Shown one piece after another: positions 25,238 to 33,350 of a stretch of DNA of 33,350 nt. The position numbers and the translations under genes are program-made. The notes beneath the pieces are model-generated. The model was given only the letters and a program-made list of their open reading frames with translations. It ran no database searches and was not told the origin of the DNA. Origin of the DNA: an uncultured Lachnospiraceae bacterium. Its GTDB lineage: Bacteria > Bacillota > Clostridia > Lachnospirales > Lachnospiraceae. Location: the NCBI GenBank assembly GCA_902781325.1, contig CACZJD010000008.1:1-33350 (forward strand), given 5' to 3'. The number at the start of each line of letters is the position of its first letter. Position 1 is the first letter of the stretch.

Positions 25238-28200
25238 ATGAGTTACAGATTTTGCTTTGGCGCTTCAGGATCCGGAAAGAGCCGGCTCCTCCACAATATG
25301 ATACTGGCTCAGGCACAGGACGCGCTGAGCGGACAGGGAAATCCTGACAGCAATTATGTGATCATTGTTCCGGATCAGTATTCTATGCAGACCCAGAAGG
25401 AGATCGTCTCTGAATCCCCTCGGAAAGGGATTCTCAATATCGACGTTCTGAGTTTCGGCAGACTCACTCACAAGATCTTTGAAGAGACCGGAGTCTCACA
25501 CAGAGCTGTCCTCGACGATATGGGAAAGACCCTTCTTCTGCGAAGGGTCGCGGGTAAGTGTGAACCGGAACTGAAAATCCTGGGTAAGAGCATTCACTAT
25601 CCCGGGATGATCTCGGAAGTAAAATCCGTGATCTCCGAATTCATGCAGTATGGGATCGGCGCCGCGGAGATGGAACTGATGCAGCAGTATGCCGGGAGCA
25701 GAGGACAGGGCGCGCTGAACGCGCGGCTGCGCGACCTGCAGATCCTTTACACCGCTTTTATGGAGGCCAAGAAAGACCGCTTCATCACCAATGAGGAGAT
25801 GCTCGATCTTTTGGCAGAAGCGATCCCCGTCTCTGAATGGGTAAAGCGCAGCACCTTTGTGCTGGATGGATTTACCGGTTTTACTCCGGTTCAGTACAGG
25901 GTGATCACAGCTCTGATCCGTTACAGCCGGGAAGTGATCATCTCCCTTTCTCTGGGGAGAGATGACGGTCCCTCTATAGAAAAAGTCTGCATGAGCAAAG
26001 ATCCCGGAAGAGAGGACGCGCTTTTCTATCTGACAAGAAAGACTGTCTGTGATCTCGGGAAACTGGCTTTAGCCGAGGGTCTTAAGAGAGGGAAGGATCT
26101 GTATATCTCAGATCCCGGCGAAGTACCGGCGCGTTTTTACAACAATCACGTGCTTGCGCACCTTGAACATAACATCTTTCGATATCCTGCCTCTCCCTAT
26201 GAGAGAGATACCGACGGAAAGATCCGGATCTTTGAGACTGACACGCCGGAAGAGGAAGTCAGACAGATCTGCATAGAGATCAAGAAACTCGTACTCAGCA
26301 AAGGTTACCAATACAGGGATATTTCCGTTGTCTGCGGCGATCTGGACCGCTGCGGGACCGCTTTTGAGAAATATGCACCGCGCTACGATATACCCGTCTA
26401 TGTAGACAGAACCAGTTCCGCAGACCTTAACCCTCTTACGGAATCGATCAGAAGCGTCCTCGGGATAAGGGCGGAAGGATATTCCTATAACAGTGTTTTC
26501 CGCTATTTAAGGAGCGGCATGAGCAGTCTCACAAGGCAGGAAACAGATCTTCTCGAGAATTACTGCCTCGAGCACGGGATCAAGGGACGGAAGAAGTGGA
26601 GCCTTCCTTTCGACGCGCAGACAGAGCAGCTGCGTGTGCGTTTTCTCGCTGAGATCGAACCTGTCTCGGGAAAGATCACGGATGATCGGATCCCTCCGCG
26701 CAGCGCCGCTGACAGAACCAGGCAGCTCTATGACTTTATGGTCAGTCTCTCGATGGAAGAGAAAATGGAAGAGTGGAGCTGCAGATTTGACGAGGAAGGC
26801 GATTTCGTCAGAGGAAAGCAGTTCAGTCAGCTATACCGCAGTGTGATAGACCTTCTCGAGCAGATCCACGATCTTCTCGGCGATGAAGTGATCTCAAATA
26901 AAGACTATCTGGAATTGTTGGAAGCCGGGTTCGAAGAGATCAGGCTGGGCACTCTTCCCCAGGAGACAGACAGACTGTTGGTGGGCGATATAGAAAGAAC
27001 AAGAGTATCCCAGTGCCGCATTTTGTTCTTTACGGGAGTCAATGACGGGAATATCCCCAGGGGGACTTCCCGGGGAGGTATTCTCTCAGATCTTGACAGA
27101 GAATTTCTGCGCTCTTTTGGGGCTGAACTGTCCCCGACGCCCCGTCAGCAGATGTATATGCAGAGACTCTATCTCTACATGAACATGACAAAGCCGACGG
27201 ACGCCCTCTATCTCTCTTTTGCCAGGACAACGCCGGAGGGCGAATCTCTTCATCCCTCCTACCTGATCCCGATGATCAGAAAGTTGTTTCCTGAGGCAGT
27301 CGTAGAGCATCCCCAGCTCAGGCCGGCAACAGAACAGCTGACCGGAAAGACAGACAGCACAGTCTGGCTCTCCGGTTCGCTCCGGGACTACGCCCAAGGC
27401 AGGATCCCTGAGAAATCAAAGGATGCTGACGCGCTCAAGACAACATACGGCTTATTGATGCGCACGGGAAGCGCTGAGGACAAAATAGCGCTGGACAGGC
27501 TTAAAGAAGCCGCTTTCAAGAAATATGATCCGGTCATGATCAGCCCCGAGACGGCACGGGCTCTGTACGGAAACTCTATCATGGGCGGGATCACAAGGAT
27601 GGAGACTGCCGCGAAGTGTTCTCTCAGACATTTCCTTCAGTACGGCCTGGGGCTTAAAGAGCGGAAAGAATTCGCAGTGGCTTCGCTCGATACGGGTTCG
27701 ATCCTACACATAAGTCTGGACGCATTCAGCCGCAAACTCATCCAAAAAGGCCTCACATGGAACAGCTTCTCTAAAGAGGAAGGGGAAGAACTAACGGCGG
27801 AAGCTCTAAACGAGACAGCTGCCGCATACCATGACCTTCTTATGTATTCTACAAAGAGGAGCGAGTCATGGCTTTCAAGAATGCAGACGATCCTGGCCCG
27901 AAGCGCGGATACGCTCCAGTACCAGCTTCAGAGAGGGGATTTTGTTCCGGAGGGTTATGAATTCGGTTTCGGCCCCGGCGGCGAAGCGGATCTGATCACT
28001 TTTCCTTTGAGCGGCGGAAGGTCATTGAAACTGACCGGCAGGATCGACAGAATCGATCTGTGCAGAGAAGACGGCAGTGTTTTTGTCAAAATACTGGACT
28101 ACAAATCAGGTTCATTGGATCTCGACGAGGATCTGATGAAACGCGGGATCCAGCTGCAGCTCCTTATGTATATGAACGCCGCAATGGATTATCTTGCCGT

Positions 28201-28645
28201 CCGGAATCCCGGAACCGAGATCATCCCTTCCGCTATGCTCTATTACAGGATCATCGATCCGGTAATAGACGGCAATAAAAATGATGGCGACAGCCTCCGG
28301 GCGATCAGGGAATCTTTAAGGCCCACCGGTATGATCAACTCGGATCCCGCATCCTACAGACATTTGGACAGATATGTGAGCGAAAAGAGCGATGTGATAC
28401 CTCTCAAGCTTAAAAAAGACGGCGATCCCGGAGCCGGATCCAGTGTCTATTCCGTCGACGGATTTAAAGAACTTACCCGTGAAGTTACGGATGTGGTCTG
28501 CCGTCTTGCGGAAGACATACTGAATGGAAAAGCAGAGGCCAATCCGGCCGCCTGGAAAGATAACAAGACGGCCTGCGACTATTGTCCGTACAGAAGTGTC
28601 TGCGGTTTCGATCTCTCTATTGAAGGTTACAAATACAGAAAGTGA
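25238..28645 (+). CDS. addB: ATP-dependent helicase/nuclease subunit B (AddB)
   Basis: Subunit of the AddAB helicase-nuclease that resects double-strand breaks and loads RecA, the Firmicute counterpart of RecBCD. The 1135 residues start with a Walker A box GASGSGKS at 8-15 and end in a RecB-type nuclease domain with D954 and K956 in ILDYKSG. The four iron-sulfur cysteines that lock the nuclease domain are present: C794 (AAKCSLRHF) and C1113, C1116, C1122 (CDYCPYRSVC). GGAGG lies 9 nt before the ATG. addA follows after 9 nt as an operon. The protein appears complete. Confidence 0.95.
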   Translation: MSYRFCFGASGSGKSRLLHNMILAQAQDALSGQGNPDSNYVIIVPDQYSMQTQKEIVSESPRKGILNIDVLSFGRLTHKIFEETGVSHRAVLDDMGKTLLLRRVAGKCEPELKILGKSIHYPGMISEVKSVISEFMQYGIGAAEMELMQQYAGSRGQGALNARLRDLQILYTAFMEAKKDRFITNEEMLDLLAEAIPVSEWVKRSTFVLDGFTGFTPVQYRVITALIRYSREVIISLSLGRDDGPSIEKVCMSKDPGREDALFYLTRKTVCDLGKLALAEGLKRGKDLYISDPGEVPARFYNNHVLAHLEHNIFRYPASPYERDTDGKIRIFETDTPEEEVRQICIEIKKLVLSKGYQYRDISVVCGDLDRCGTAFEKYAPRYDIPVYVDRTSSADLNPLTESIRSVLGIRAEGYSYNSVFRYLRSGMSSLTRQETDLLENYCLEHGIKGRKKWSLPFDAQTEQLRVRFLAEIEPVSGKITDDRIPPRSAADRTRQLYDFMVSLSMEEKMEEWSCRFDEEGDFVRGKQFSQLYRSVIDLLEQIHDLLGDEVISNKDYLELLEAGFEEIRLGTLPQETDRLLVGDIERTRVSQCRILFFTGVNDGNIPRGTSRGGILSDLDREFLRSFGAELSPTPRQQMYMQRLYLYMNMTKPTDALYLSFARTTPEGESLHPSYLIPMIRKLFPEAVVEHPQLRPATEQLTGKTDSTVWLSGSLRDYAQGRIPEKSKDADALKTTYGLLMRTGSAEDKIALDRLKEAAFKKYDPVMISPETARALYGNSIMGGITRMETAAKCSLRHFLQYGLGLKERKEFAVASLDTGSILHISLDAFSRKLIQKGLTWNSFSKEEGEELTAEALNETAAAYHDLLMYSTKRSESWLSRMQTILARSADTLQYQLQRGDFVPEGYEFGFGPGGEADLITFPLSGGRSLKLTGRIDRIDLCREDGSVFVKILDYKSGSLDLDEDLMKRGIQLQLLMYMNAAMDYLAVRNPGTEIIPSAMLYYRIIDPVIDGNKNDGDSLRAIRESLRPTGMINSDPASYRHLDRYVSEKSDVIPLKLKKDGDPGAGSSVYSVDGFKELTREVTDVVCRLAEDILNGKAEANPAAWKDNKTACDYCPYRSVCGFDLSIEGYKYRK

Positions 28646-28654
28646 CAGCAAGCT

Positions 28655-31600
28655 ATGGCAATTGAATTTACAGAGCAGCAGACAAGAGTTCTGCAGGCGC
28701 GAAAGCATAATATACTGGTTTCAGCCGCTGCGGGAAGCGGAAAAACGGCGGTGCTCGTGGAGAGGATCGTGAGAATGATCAGTGAAGGCGATGATCCGAC
28801 GGACATCGACAGGCTTTTGGTGGTCACCTTTACCAAAGCGGCTGCGGCGCAGATGAGGGAAAGGATCGGAGCCGCTATCTCCGCCAGAATAGAATTGGAG
28901 CCGGAGAATGTCCATCTGCAGAGGCAGGAGACGCTTCTTCACAACGCCCAGATCACCACAATGGACAGTTTCTTCACCTTTCTTTTAAGAAACAATTTCA
29001 GCGACATCGACATGGACCCCGGATTCCGCCAGATGGATCAGACGGAAAGCGATCTGATGAGAAAGGACGCCCTGGACGACTTCCTTGAGGAGGGATACGC
29101 CTCAGGAGATCCTTCACTGAAGATCTGCGCGAACTATTTCTGCCGCGGCGCGGGAGACAGAGAATTGGAAGAAATTCTGGAGGATCTGTACAAGAAGGCT
29201 GTCAGTCACACCGATCCGGAGGAGTGGCTGGAAGAGCGCGCGTCCGACTATACAATAGAAAGTGAAGAAGACCTTTTCGGATCCGCATGGATGCAGTTCA
29301 TTATCCTTACGGCTGCTGAGAAGATAACGGACCTCAAGCGCCGGTATGAGCAGCTCCTTGATTTCTGCTCTCTGCCTGACGGCCCGGACCTCTATATTCC
29401 GCTGCTGCAGAGAGAACTTCGGGAATTGAGCGCACTTGGCGATGTGCCCGTCGCGGGAGAGGCCGGCAGGAGGGATCCCGGCGAGATGAAAGATCTGTGG
29501 GAAAAGATCATCGCGGTCCTGAATATGGAGTTTGAGAATCTGCCCAGGTTCACACCCGGGAAATATCCCTGGGTGGATCCCGCCAAAAAAGATACAGCCA
29601 TGGCGCTTCGCAAAAGTGCCAAGGATGATGTAGCCGGGCTTGTCCAAAAATACAAAGGCGCTGACACAGGCCGCATTCTTGAGAGAATGGGGCTTATGAG
29701 AGAAGCTGCTCAGGCTGTCTCGAATCTGACCATCGGTTTTCTTCGCTATTTTGGCGAAGTGAAAAGAGAAAAGAATGTGATCGACTTTGTCGATCTCGAA
29801 CATCTGGCGCTCAAGATCCTGACAGTAAGAGGAGAGGACGGCGTGTACCGCCCGGGGAGAGCCGCAATGGCTTACCGGCAATACTTTGACGAAATATTGA
29901 TAGATGAGTACCAGGACAGCAATGAAGTGCAGGAAGTGCTCCTGCAGATGATCTCCACCGAAGATGAAGCTGTCTACAACCGTTTTATGGTTGGAGACGT
30001 CAAACAGTCTATTTACAAATTCAGGCTGGCAAGGCCCGAGATCTTCATGGATAAACTGGAAACTTACAGAAAACTTGACGCGCAGAAAGAGAGAATCGAT
30101 CTGGACAGCAATTTCCGCAGCAGAGCGGAGGTGCTGGACAGCGTAAACGAAGTCTTCCTCAGGATCATGCGAAAAGAGATCGGCGGAGTTGAATACGACG
30201 ATGAAGTCTCTCTTAAAACCGGCGCCGCATATCCGGCAGTTTCGGATCCTGACACCTATAAAACAGAATTTCTTCTTGTTGCCGGCCCCGGCAAGGACGA
30301 CGCGGCGCTTGTGCCGGACGAGATCGCGGAACTCAGCGACCGTCAGAAAGAAGCTGTCGCCGTAGCCGGAAGGATCAGAGAACTGGTAAAAGGGCTCGAA
30401 GTGAAAGCAGAAGACGGAAACCTGCGTCCCTGCAGATACAGGGATATTGTAGTACTCCTTCGAAGCGGTTCCGGCTGGAATGAAGATTTCCGTGAAGTAT
30501 TCGAGAGACAGGGAATCCCTTATTATATCGAGTCGAAGACAGGGTATTTTTCTTCTTCCGAGATCCGCGGCGTCCTTGAACTTGTCCGTGTCCTGGATAA
30601 TCCCAGGCAGGATATTCCTCTGTATGGCGCGCTGAGCGGCTATTGGGGAGGCTTTAATGAAGAGGAGATCGCTCAGATCAGACTCGCCGGCCCTGACAGG
30701 GGAATGTGTCTCTATGACTGTCTCAGGACCAAAGCGCAGGAGACCGAAGGAAGCGGGTCATTTCTCATCGAAAAATGCAGAAGATTTATACAGTTTATAA
30801 ATAGCTGGCGGGACAAGCTGATCTATCTTCAGATCAGGGACCTTCTGACGCAGCTCATTTCGCAGACGGGCTATGAAGAGTGGTGCAGAGCGCTGCCCGG
30901 AGGGGAGCAGAGGTGCGCGAATCTTCAGCTGCTTCTGGCTCAGGCGGCTTCCTTCGATTCCATGGGTCTTCGCGGGCTCTTCGACTTCGTCAGATACATT
31001 GACCAGGTCCACCACAGAGAAGTCGACTATGGCGAAGCCAATACTTTGGATGAAAATGCCGATGTTGTCAGGATCATGAGCATTCACAAGAGCAAAGGTC
31101 TTGAATTCCCTGTCTGCATTGTCGCAGGAACCGGCAAACAGCACAGCTATAAGACTCATGATACAAGGGGAAGTTTTATCTGTGACAACGACTGGGGCAT
31201 GGGCATGGATTTCTGGGATCCGGCCGCCCGGTCAAAATACAGTACGGTGCGTAAGGAAGCGATCGCGGACAAGATCCGCAGAGAGAGTCTCGGCGAAGAA
31301 CTCAGAGTCCTCTATGTGGCTATGACCAGAGCCAAAGAAAAACTCATCCTGACCGGATTTTTAAAAAACGCGGAAAAGAAACTCGGAGAGTGGGAGAAAA
31401 TGCTCCCGGTATGTCTTGAGCCCGGTGAAAAGCTTCCCATACCTCTTTTGTCAGAATCCGAGAGTTTCCTTGAACTTCTGTGGTATGCGATGCGCACAGC
31501 CAAACATCCGGAGCACTTTGAGATCAATACAGTGGAATGTAAAGATCTGATCCTCAGGGAAATGGAACAGCAGGAGGGATACGGTCTGCGCCGCCAGGAG

Positions 31601-32413
31601 ATCGACAGATACGGGGAGATCGGCGGGGCGCCGCTGCCCGATCAGGATCTCGCCGGGGAACTAGAAAAGATCTATTCCCGCAGATATGCGCATGAGAACC
31701 TCAGAGGACTCTATACCAAGACCTCTGTCTCTGAACTCAAGATGGCCGCCCTGAAAGAGGAGGGAGAAGAGGTCTTCGAACTGTTTCCGGAAAACAAACC
31801 TTCACCGGTGACTGCATCATTTGCCGTGTCTGCGGCAGGCCGCAGTGAACAGGAGGAGCCTGACGGTTCCGTACGCAGCGCATTTACCGGCACCGAGTAC
31901 GGAACAGCAGTGCACAGGATCCTTGAATTGTTTGACTACGGCAGATTTCCGGATCCGGCCTCAATGACCCGCGCGGAATTTGATGAATGGAGAGCGGAGC
32001 TTGCCGCATCTGCCAAAGTACCGCCTTCCTACGCGCAGCAGCTTCCGGCAGCAGGGATCATGGCCTTTTTGAAAAGCGGCCTGGCGGGGCGTATGGCGAA
32101 AGCTTTCATGCGCGGAAAACTGCACAGGGAGCAGCCCTTTGTCCTCGGGATCGAAGCGGACCGGGTGAACCCCGGATTCCCAAAAGAAGAGATCGTGCTT
32201 GTTCAAGGTATCATCGACGCGTATTTCGAAGAAGACGGCGAATGGGTTCTGGTGGATTACAAGACGGACGCTGTGGAAAAGGAGCAGGATCTGGCCGGCC
32301 GCTATCAGGTGCAGCTGGACCTCTATGAGAGGGCGCTTACACAGATCACCGGGATAAAAGTGAAGGAAAAGCTCATCTATTCCGTTTCCTTAAAGAAAAC
32401 GATAGCGCTGTGA
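28655..32413 (+). CDS. addA: ATP-dependent helicase/nuclease subunit A (AddA)
   Basis: The UvrD-like motor and second nuclease of AddAB. In 1252 residues it shows the Q motif (EFTEQQTRVL), Walker A SAAAGSGKT at 23-31, the VTFTKAAAAQMRER motif, Walker B with D417-E418 (LIDEYQDSN), VGDVKQSIYKFRLA, MSIHKSKGLEFPV and LRVLYVAMTRAKE. The C-terminal nuclease box has D1201 and K1203 (LVDYKTD). All helicase and nuclease residues appear present. The start is 9 nt after the addB stop with only a weak ribosome binding site, suggesting translational coupling. Downstream, a short GGCAT/ATGCC hairpin is a weak terminator at best. Confidence 0.95.
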   Translation: MAIEFTEQQTRVLQARKHNILVSAAAGSGKTAVLVERIVRMISEGDDPTDIDRLLVVTFTKAAAAQMRERIGAAISARIELEPENVHLQRQETLLHNAQITTMDSFFTFLLRNNFSDIDMDPGFRQMDQTESDLMRKDALDDFLEEGYASGDPSLKICANYFCRGAGDRELEEILEDLYKKAVSHTDPEEWLEERASDYTIESEEDLFGSAWMQFIILTAAEKITDLKRRYEQLLDFCSLPDGPDLYIPLLQRELRELSALGDVPVAGEAGRRDPGEMKDLWEKIIAVLNMEFENLPRFTPGKYPWVDPAKKDTAMALRKSAKDDVAGLVQKYKGADTGRILERMGLMREAAQAVSNLTIGFLRYFGEVKREKNVIDFVDLEHLALKILTVRGEDGVYRPGRAAMAYRQYFDEILIDEYQDSNEVQEVLLQMISTEDEAVYNRFMVGDVKQSIYKFRLARPEIFMDKLETYRKLDAQKERIDLDSNFRSRAEVLDSVNEVFLRIMRKEIGGVEYDDEVSLKTGAAYPAVSDPDTYKTEFLLVAGPGKDDAALVPDEIAELSDRQKEAVAVAGRIRELVKGLEVKAEDGNLRPCRYRDIVVLLRSGSGWNEDFREVFERQGIPYYIESKTGYFSSSEIRGVLELVRVLDNPRQDIPLYGALSGYWGGFNEEEIAQIRLAGPDRGMCLYDCLRTKAQETEGSGSFLIEKCRRFIQFINSWRDKLIYLQIRDLLTQLISQTGYEEWCRALPGGEQRCANLQLLLAQAASFDSMGLRGLFDFVRYIDQVHHREVDYGEANTLDENADVVRIMSIHKSKGLEFPVCIVAGTGKQHSYKTHDTRGSFICDNDWGMGMDFWDPAARSKYSTVRKEAIADKIRRESLGEELRVLYVAMTRAKEKLILTGFLKNAEKKLGEWEKMLPVCLEPGEKLPIPLLSESESFLELLWYAMRTAKHPEHFEINTVECKDLILREMEQQEGYGLRRQEIDRYGEIGGAPLPDQDLAGELEKIYSRRYAHENLRGLYTKTSVSELKMAALKEEGEEVFELFPENKPSPVTASFAVSAAGRSEQEEPDGSVRSAFTGTEYGTAVHRILELFDYGRFPDPASMTRAEFDEWRAELAASAKVPPSYAQQLPAAGIMAFLKSGLAGRMAKAFMRGKLHREQPFVLGIEADRVNPGFPKEEIVLVQGIIDAYFEEDGEWVLVDYKTDAVEKEQDLAGRYQVQLDLYERALTQITGIKVKEKLIYSVSLKKTIAL

Positions 32414-32438
32414 CCGAGGCATGTTTTATGCCGGCTGA

Positions 32439-32491
32439 TTGTTAAGAAATTGCCGAATAATGTAGAAAATGAATACATTCAATGGTATAAT
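32439..32491 (+). promoter_or_regulatory. Promoter of the acyl-CoA dehydrogenase gene, with possible operators
   Basis: -35 TAGAAA (32463-32468), a 17-nt spacer and extended -10 TGG-TATAAT (TATAAT at 32486-32491). The spacer holds an inverted repeat TGAAT-AC-ATTCA (32470-32481), well placed for a repressor. TTGTTAA at 32439-32445 matches one half of a Rex (NADH-sensing) site, but the second half is poor. Rex control of butyryl-CoA dehydrogenase operons is known in Clostridia; here it is only a suggestion. Confidence 0.6.
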
Positions 32492-32565
32492 ATTCTGTGA
32501 TAAGGACGTTTTGTCTATTTTTTATCAAAAACGCTGTATGCAGCTAAATATCAAAGGAGGTTACA

Positions 32566-33350
32566 ATGAACTTTTTTAATGACGAGATCCATGAAGAGAT
32601 GCTGGACCTGTATCGTGATTTCGCATCAGGCGTCTGCGCTCCGATCGCCGCAGAGATCGACGAGGAAGAGAAATTCCCCGTAGAGTCATTCAAGCAGGCG
32701 GCTGAAATGGGACTTATGGGTATTCCTTTCCCCGAGGAGTACGGCGGAGCCGGTCTTGACGAGCTTTCTTATGCACAGTGCATCGAAGAAGTTTCCAAGG
32801 TCTGCGCTTCCACAGCAGTAGGCATTTCTGCTCACACATCCCTCTGCGCATGGCCGATCTACAAGTTCGGTACAGAAGAGCAGAAGCAGAAATATCTTCC
32901 TCAGCTGCTCTCCGGCGAGAAGCTCGGCGCTTTCGGTCTGACTGAGCCCAACGCAGGTACAGACGCAGCCGGTCAGAAGACTGTTTTTGAGGACAAGGGC
33001 GACTATTATCTGGTAAACGGCTCCAAGATCTTCATCACAAACGCCGGTTATGCAGATATCTTCGTAGTTTTCGGTATGACTGACAAGTCCCTCGGCAACA
33101 AGGGCATCACCGCTCTGATCATGGAGAAGGGGATGGAAGGATTCAGCATCGGTTCCCACGAGAAGAAGATGGGTATCCGCGGATCCAGCACCTGCGAGCT
33201 CGTATTCGAGAACGTCAAGGTTCCGAAGGAAAACCTCCTCGGCGAAGTCAACAAGGGCTTCAAGGTAGCTATGATGACTCTGGACGGCGGCCGTATCGGT
33301 ATTGCTGCTCAGGCTCTGGGTATCGCAGAAGGCGCTCTTGACGTCACTGT
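32566..33350 (+). CDS. Acyl-CoA dehydrogenase, butyryl-CoA type (partial, runs off right end)
   Basis: FAD-dependent acyl-CoA dehydrogenase; the short-chain form reduces crotonyl-CoA to butyryl-CoA together with EtfAB in butyrate fermentation. The visible 261 residues start MNFFNDEIHEEMLDLYRDF, then show the family boxes GAFGLTEPNAGTDA (FAD/substrate), GSKIFITNAGYADIFVVFGMTDK, MGIRGSSTCELVFENV and MMTLDGGRIGIAAQALG. The catalytic Glu expected further on is beyond the window. AAAGGAGG (32553-32560) is 5 nt upstream and a good promoter stands about 75 nt upstream. Substrate assignment to butyryl-CoA rests on resemblance; neighbours such as crt, hbd or etf would settle it. Confidence 0.88.
   Translation, partial: MNFFNDEIHEEMLDLYRDFASGVCAPIAAEIDEEEKFPVESFKQAAEMGLMGIPFPEEYGGAGLDELSYAQCIEEVSKVCASTAVGISAHTSLCAWPIYKFGTEEQKQKYLPQLLSGEKLGAFGLTEPNAGTDAAGQKTVFEDKGDYYLVNGSKIFITNAGYADIFVVFGMTDKSLGNKGITALIMEKGMEGFSIGSHEKKMGIRGSSTCELVFENVKVPKENLLGEVNKGFKVAMMTLDGGRIGIAAQALGIAEGALDVT

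Overview
The window reads as chromosomal DNA of an anaerobic, roughly 50% GC Clostridia, most likely Lachnospiraceae. The basis is family resemblance: a single-chain large-type PurL, QueH, a YerC/TrpR-like regulator, AddAB instead of RecBCD, a GlnRS, an ACT-domain UPF0735 protein next to homoserine dehydrogenase, and a butyryl-CoA-type acyl-CoA dehydrogenase. This is inferred from recognised protein families, not from a search.

The left edge (1 to about 1760) is the end of an integrated mobile element. It holds the 3' end of a chimeric integrase-like remnant, an intact tyrosine recombinase with its terminator, and a non-coding stretch with three tandem 12-bp repeats and an inverted repeat around a 9-bp core that together look like an attachment site. 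A tRNA-Trp gene on the minus strand, with its own promoter and terminator, follows.

From 2.1 kb onward the region is housekeeping. Genes in order: purL (5' end apparently broken by a frameshift/deletion), queH-argS, a divergent CobA/CobO-like P-loop protein, dapA-dapB, a lone eukaryotic-type hisA, a minus-strand cold-shock gene, yerC-like and yfhO-like genes, an ACT protein-hom-lysC operon, a small membrane protein, guaB, glnS, a minus-strand TetR regulator, an acidic anchored protein with 20-residue repeats, an NCS2 uracil/xanthine permease, addB-addA, and the start of an acyl-CoA dehydrogenase running off the right end.

The metabolic theme is nucleotide and aspartate-family metabolism. PurL and GuaB serve purine synthesis and the permease serves base uptake. 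LysC, Hom, DapA and DapB supply threonine/methionine and lysine/diaminopimelate. AddAB is the end-processing helicase-nuclease for recombinational repair. Most transcription units end in clear intrinsic terminators, so unit boundaries are well defined.

The most interesting regulatory signal is the leader of the permease gene: a near-consensus promoter, a 13-codon ORF with a strong Shine-Dalgarno sequence, an intrinsic terminator starting 7 nt after its stop codon, an AUG-UAA start-stop element, and then the permease. It has the layout of a translation-coupled attenuator. Other points worth checking are the purL 5' lesion, the attachment-site architecture, the chimeric integrase remnant, the non-canonical KMSKS region of GlnRS, and a hairpin overlapping the lysC ribosome binding site. 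No CRISPR array, complete prophage, defence island or clearly new multi-gene system is visible.
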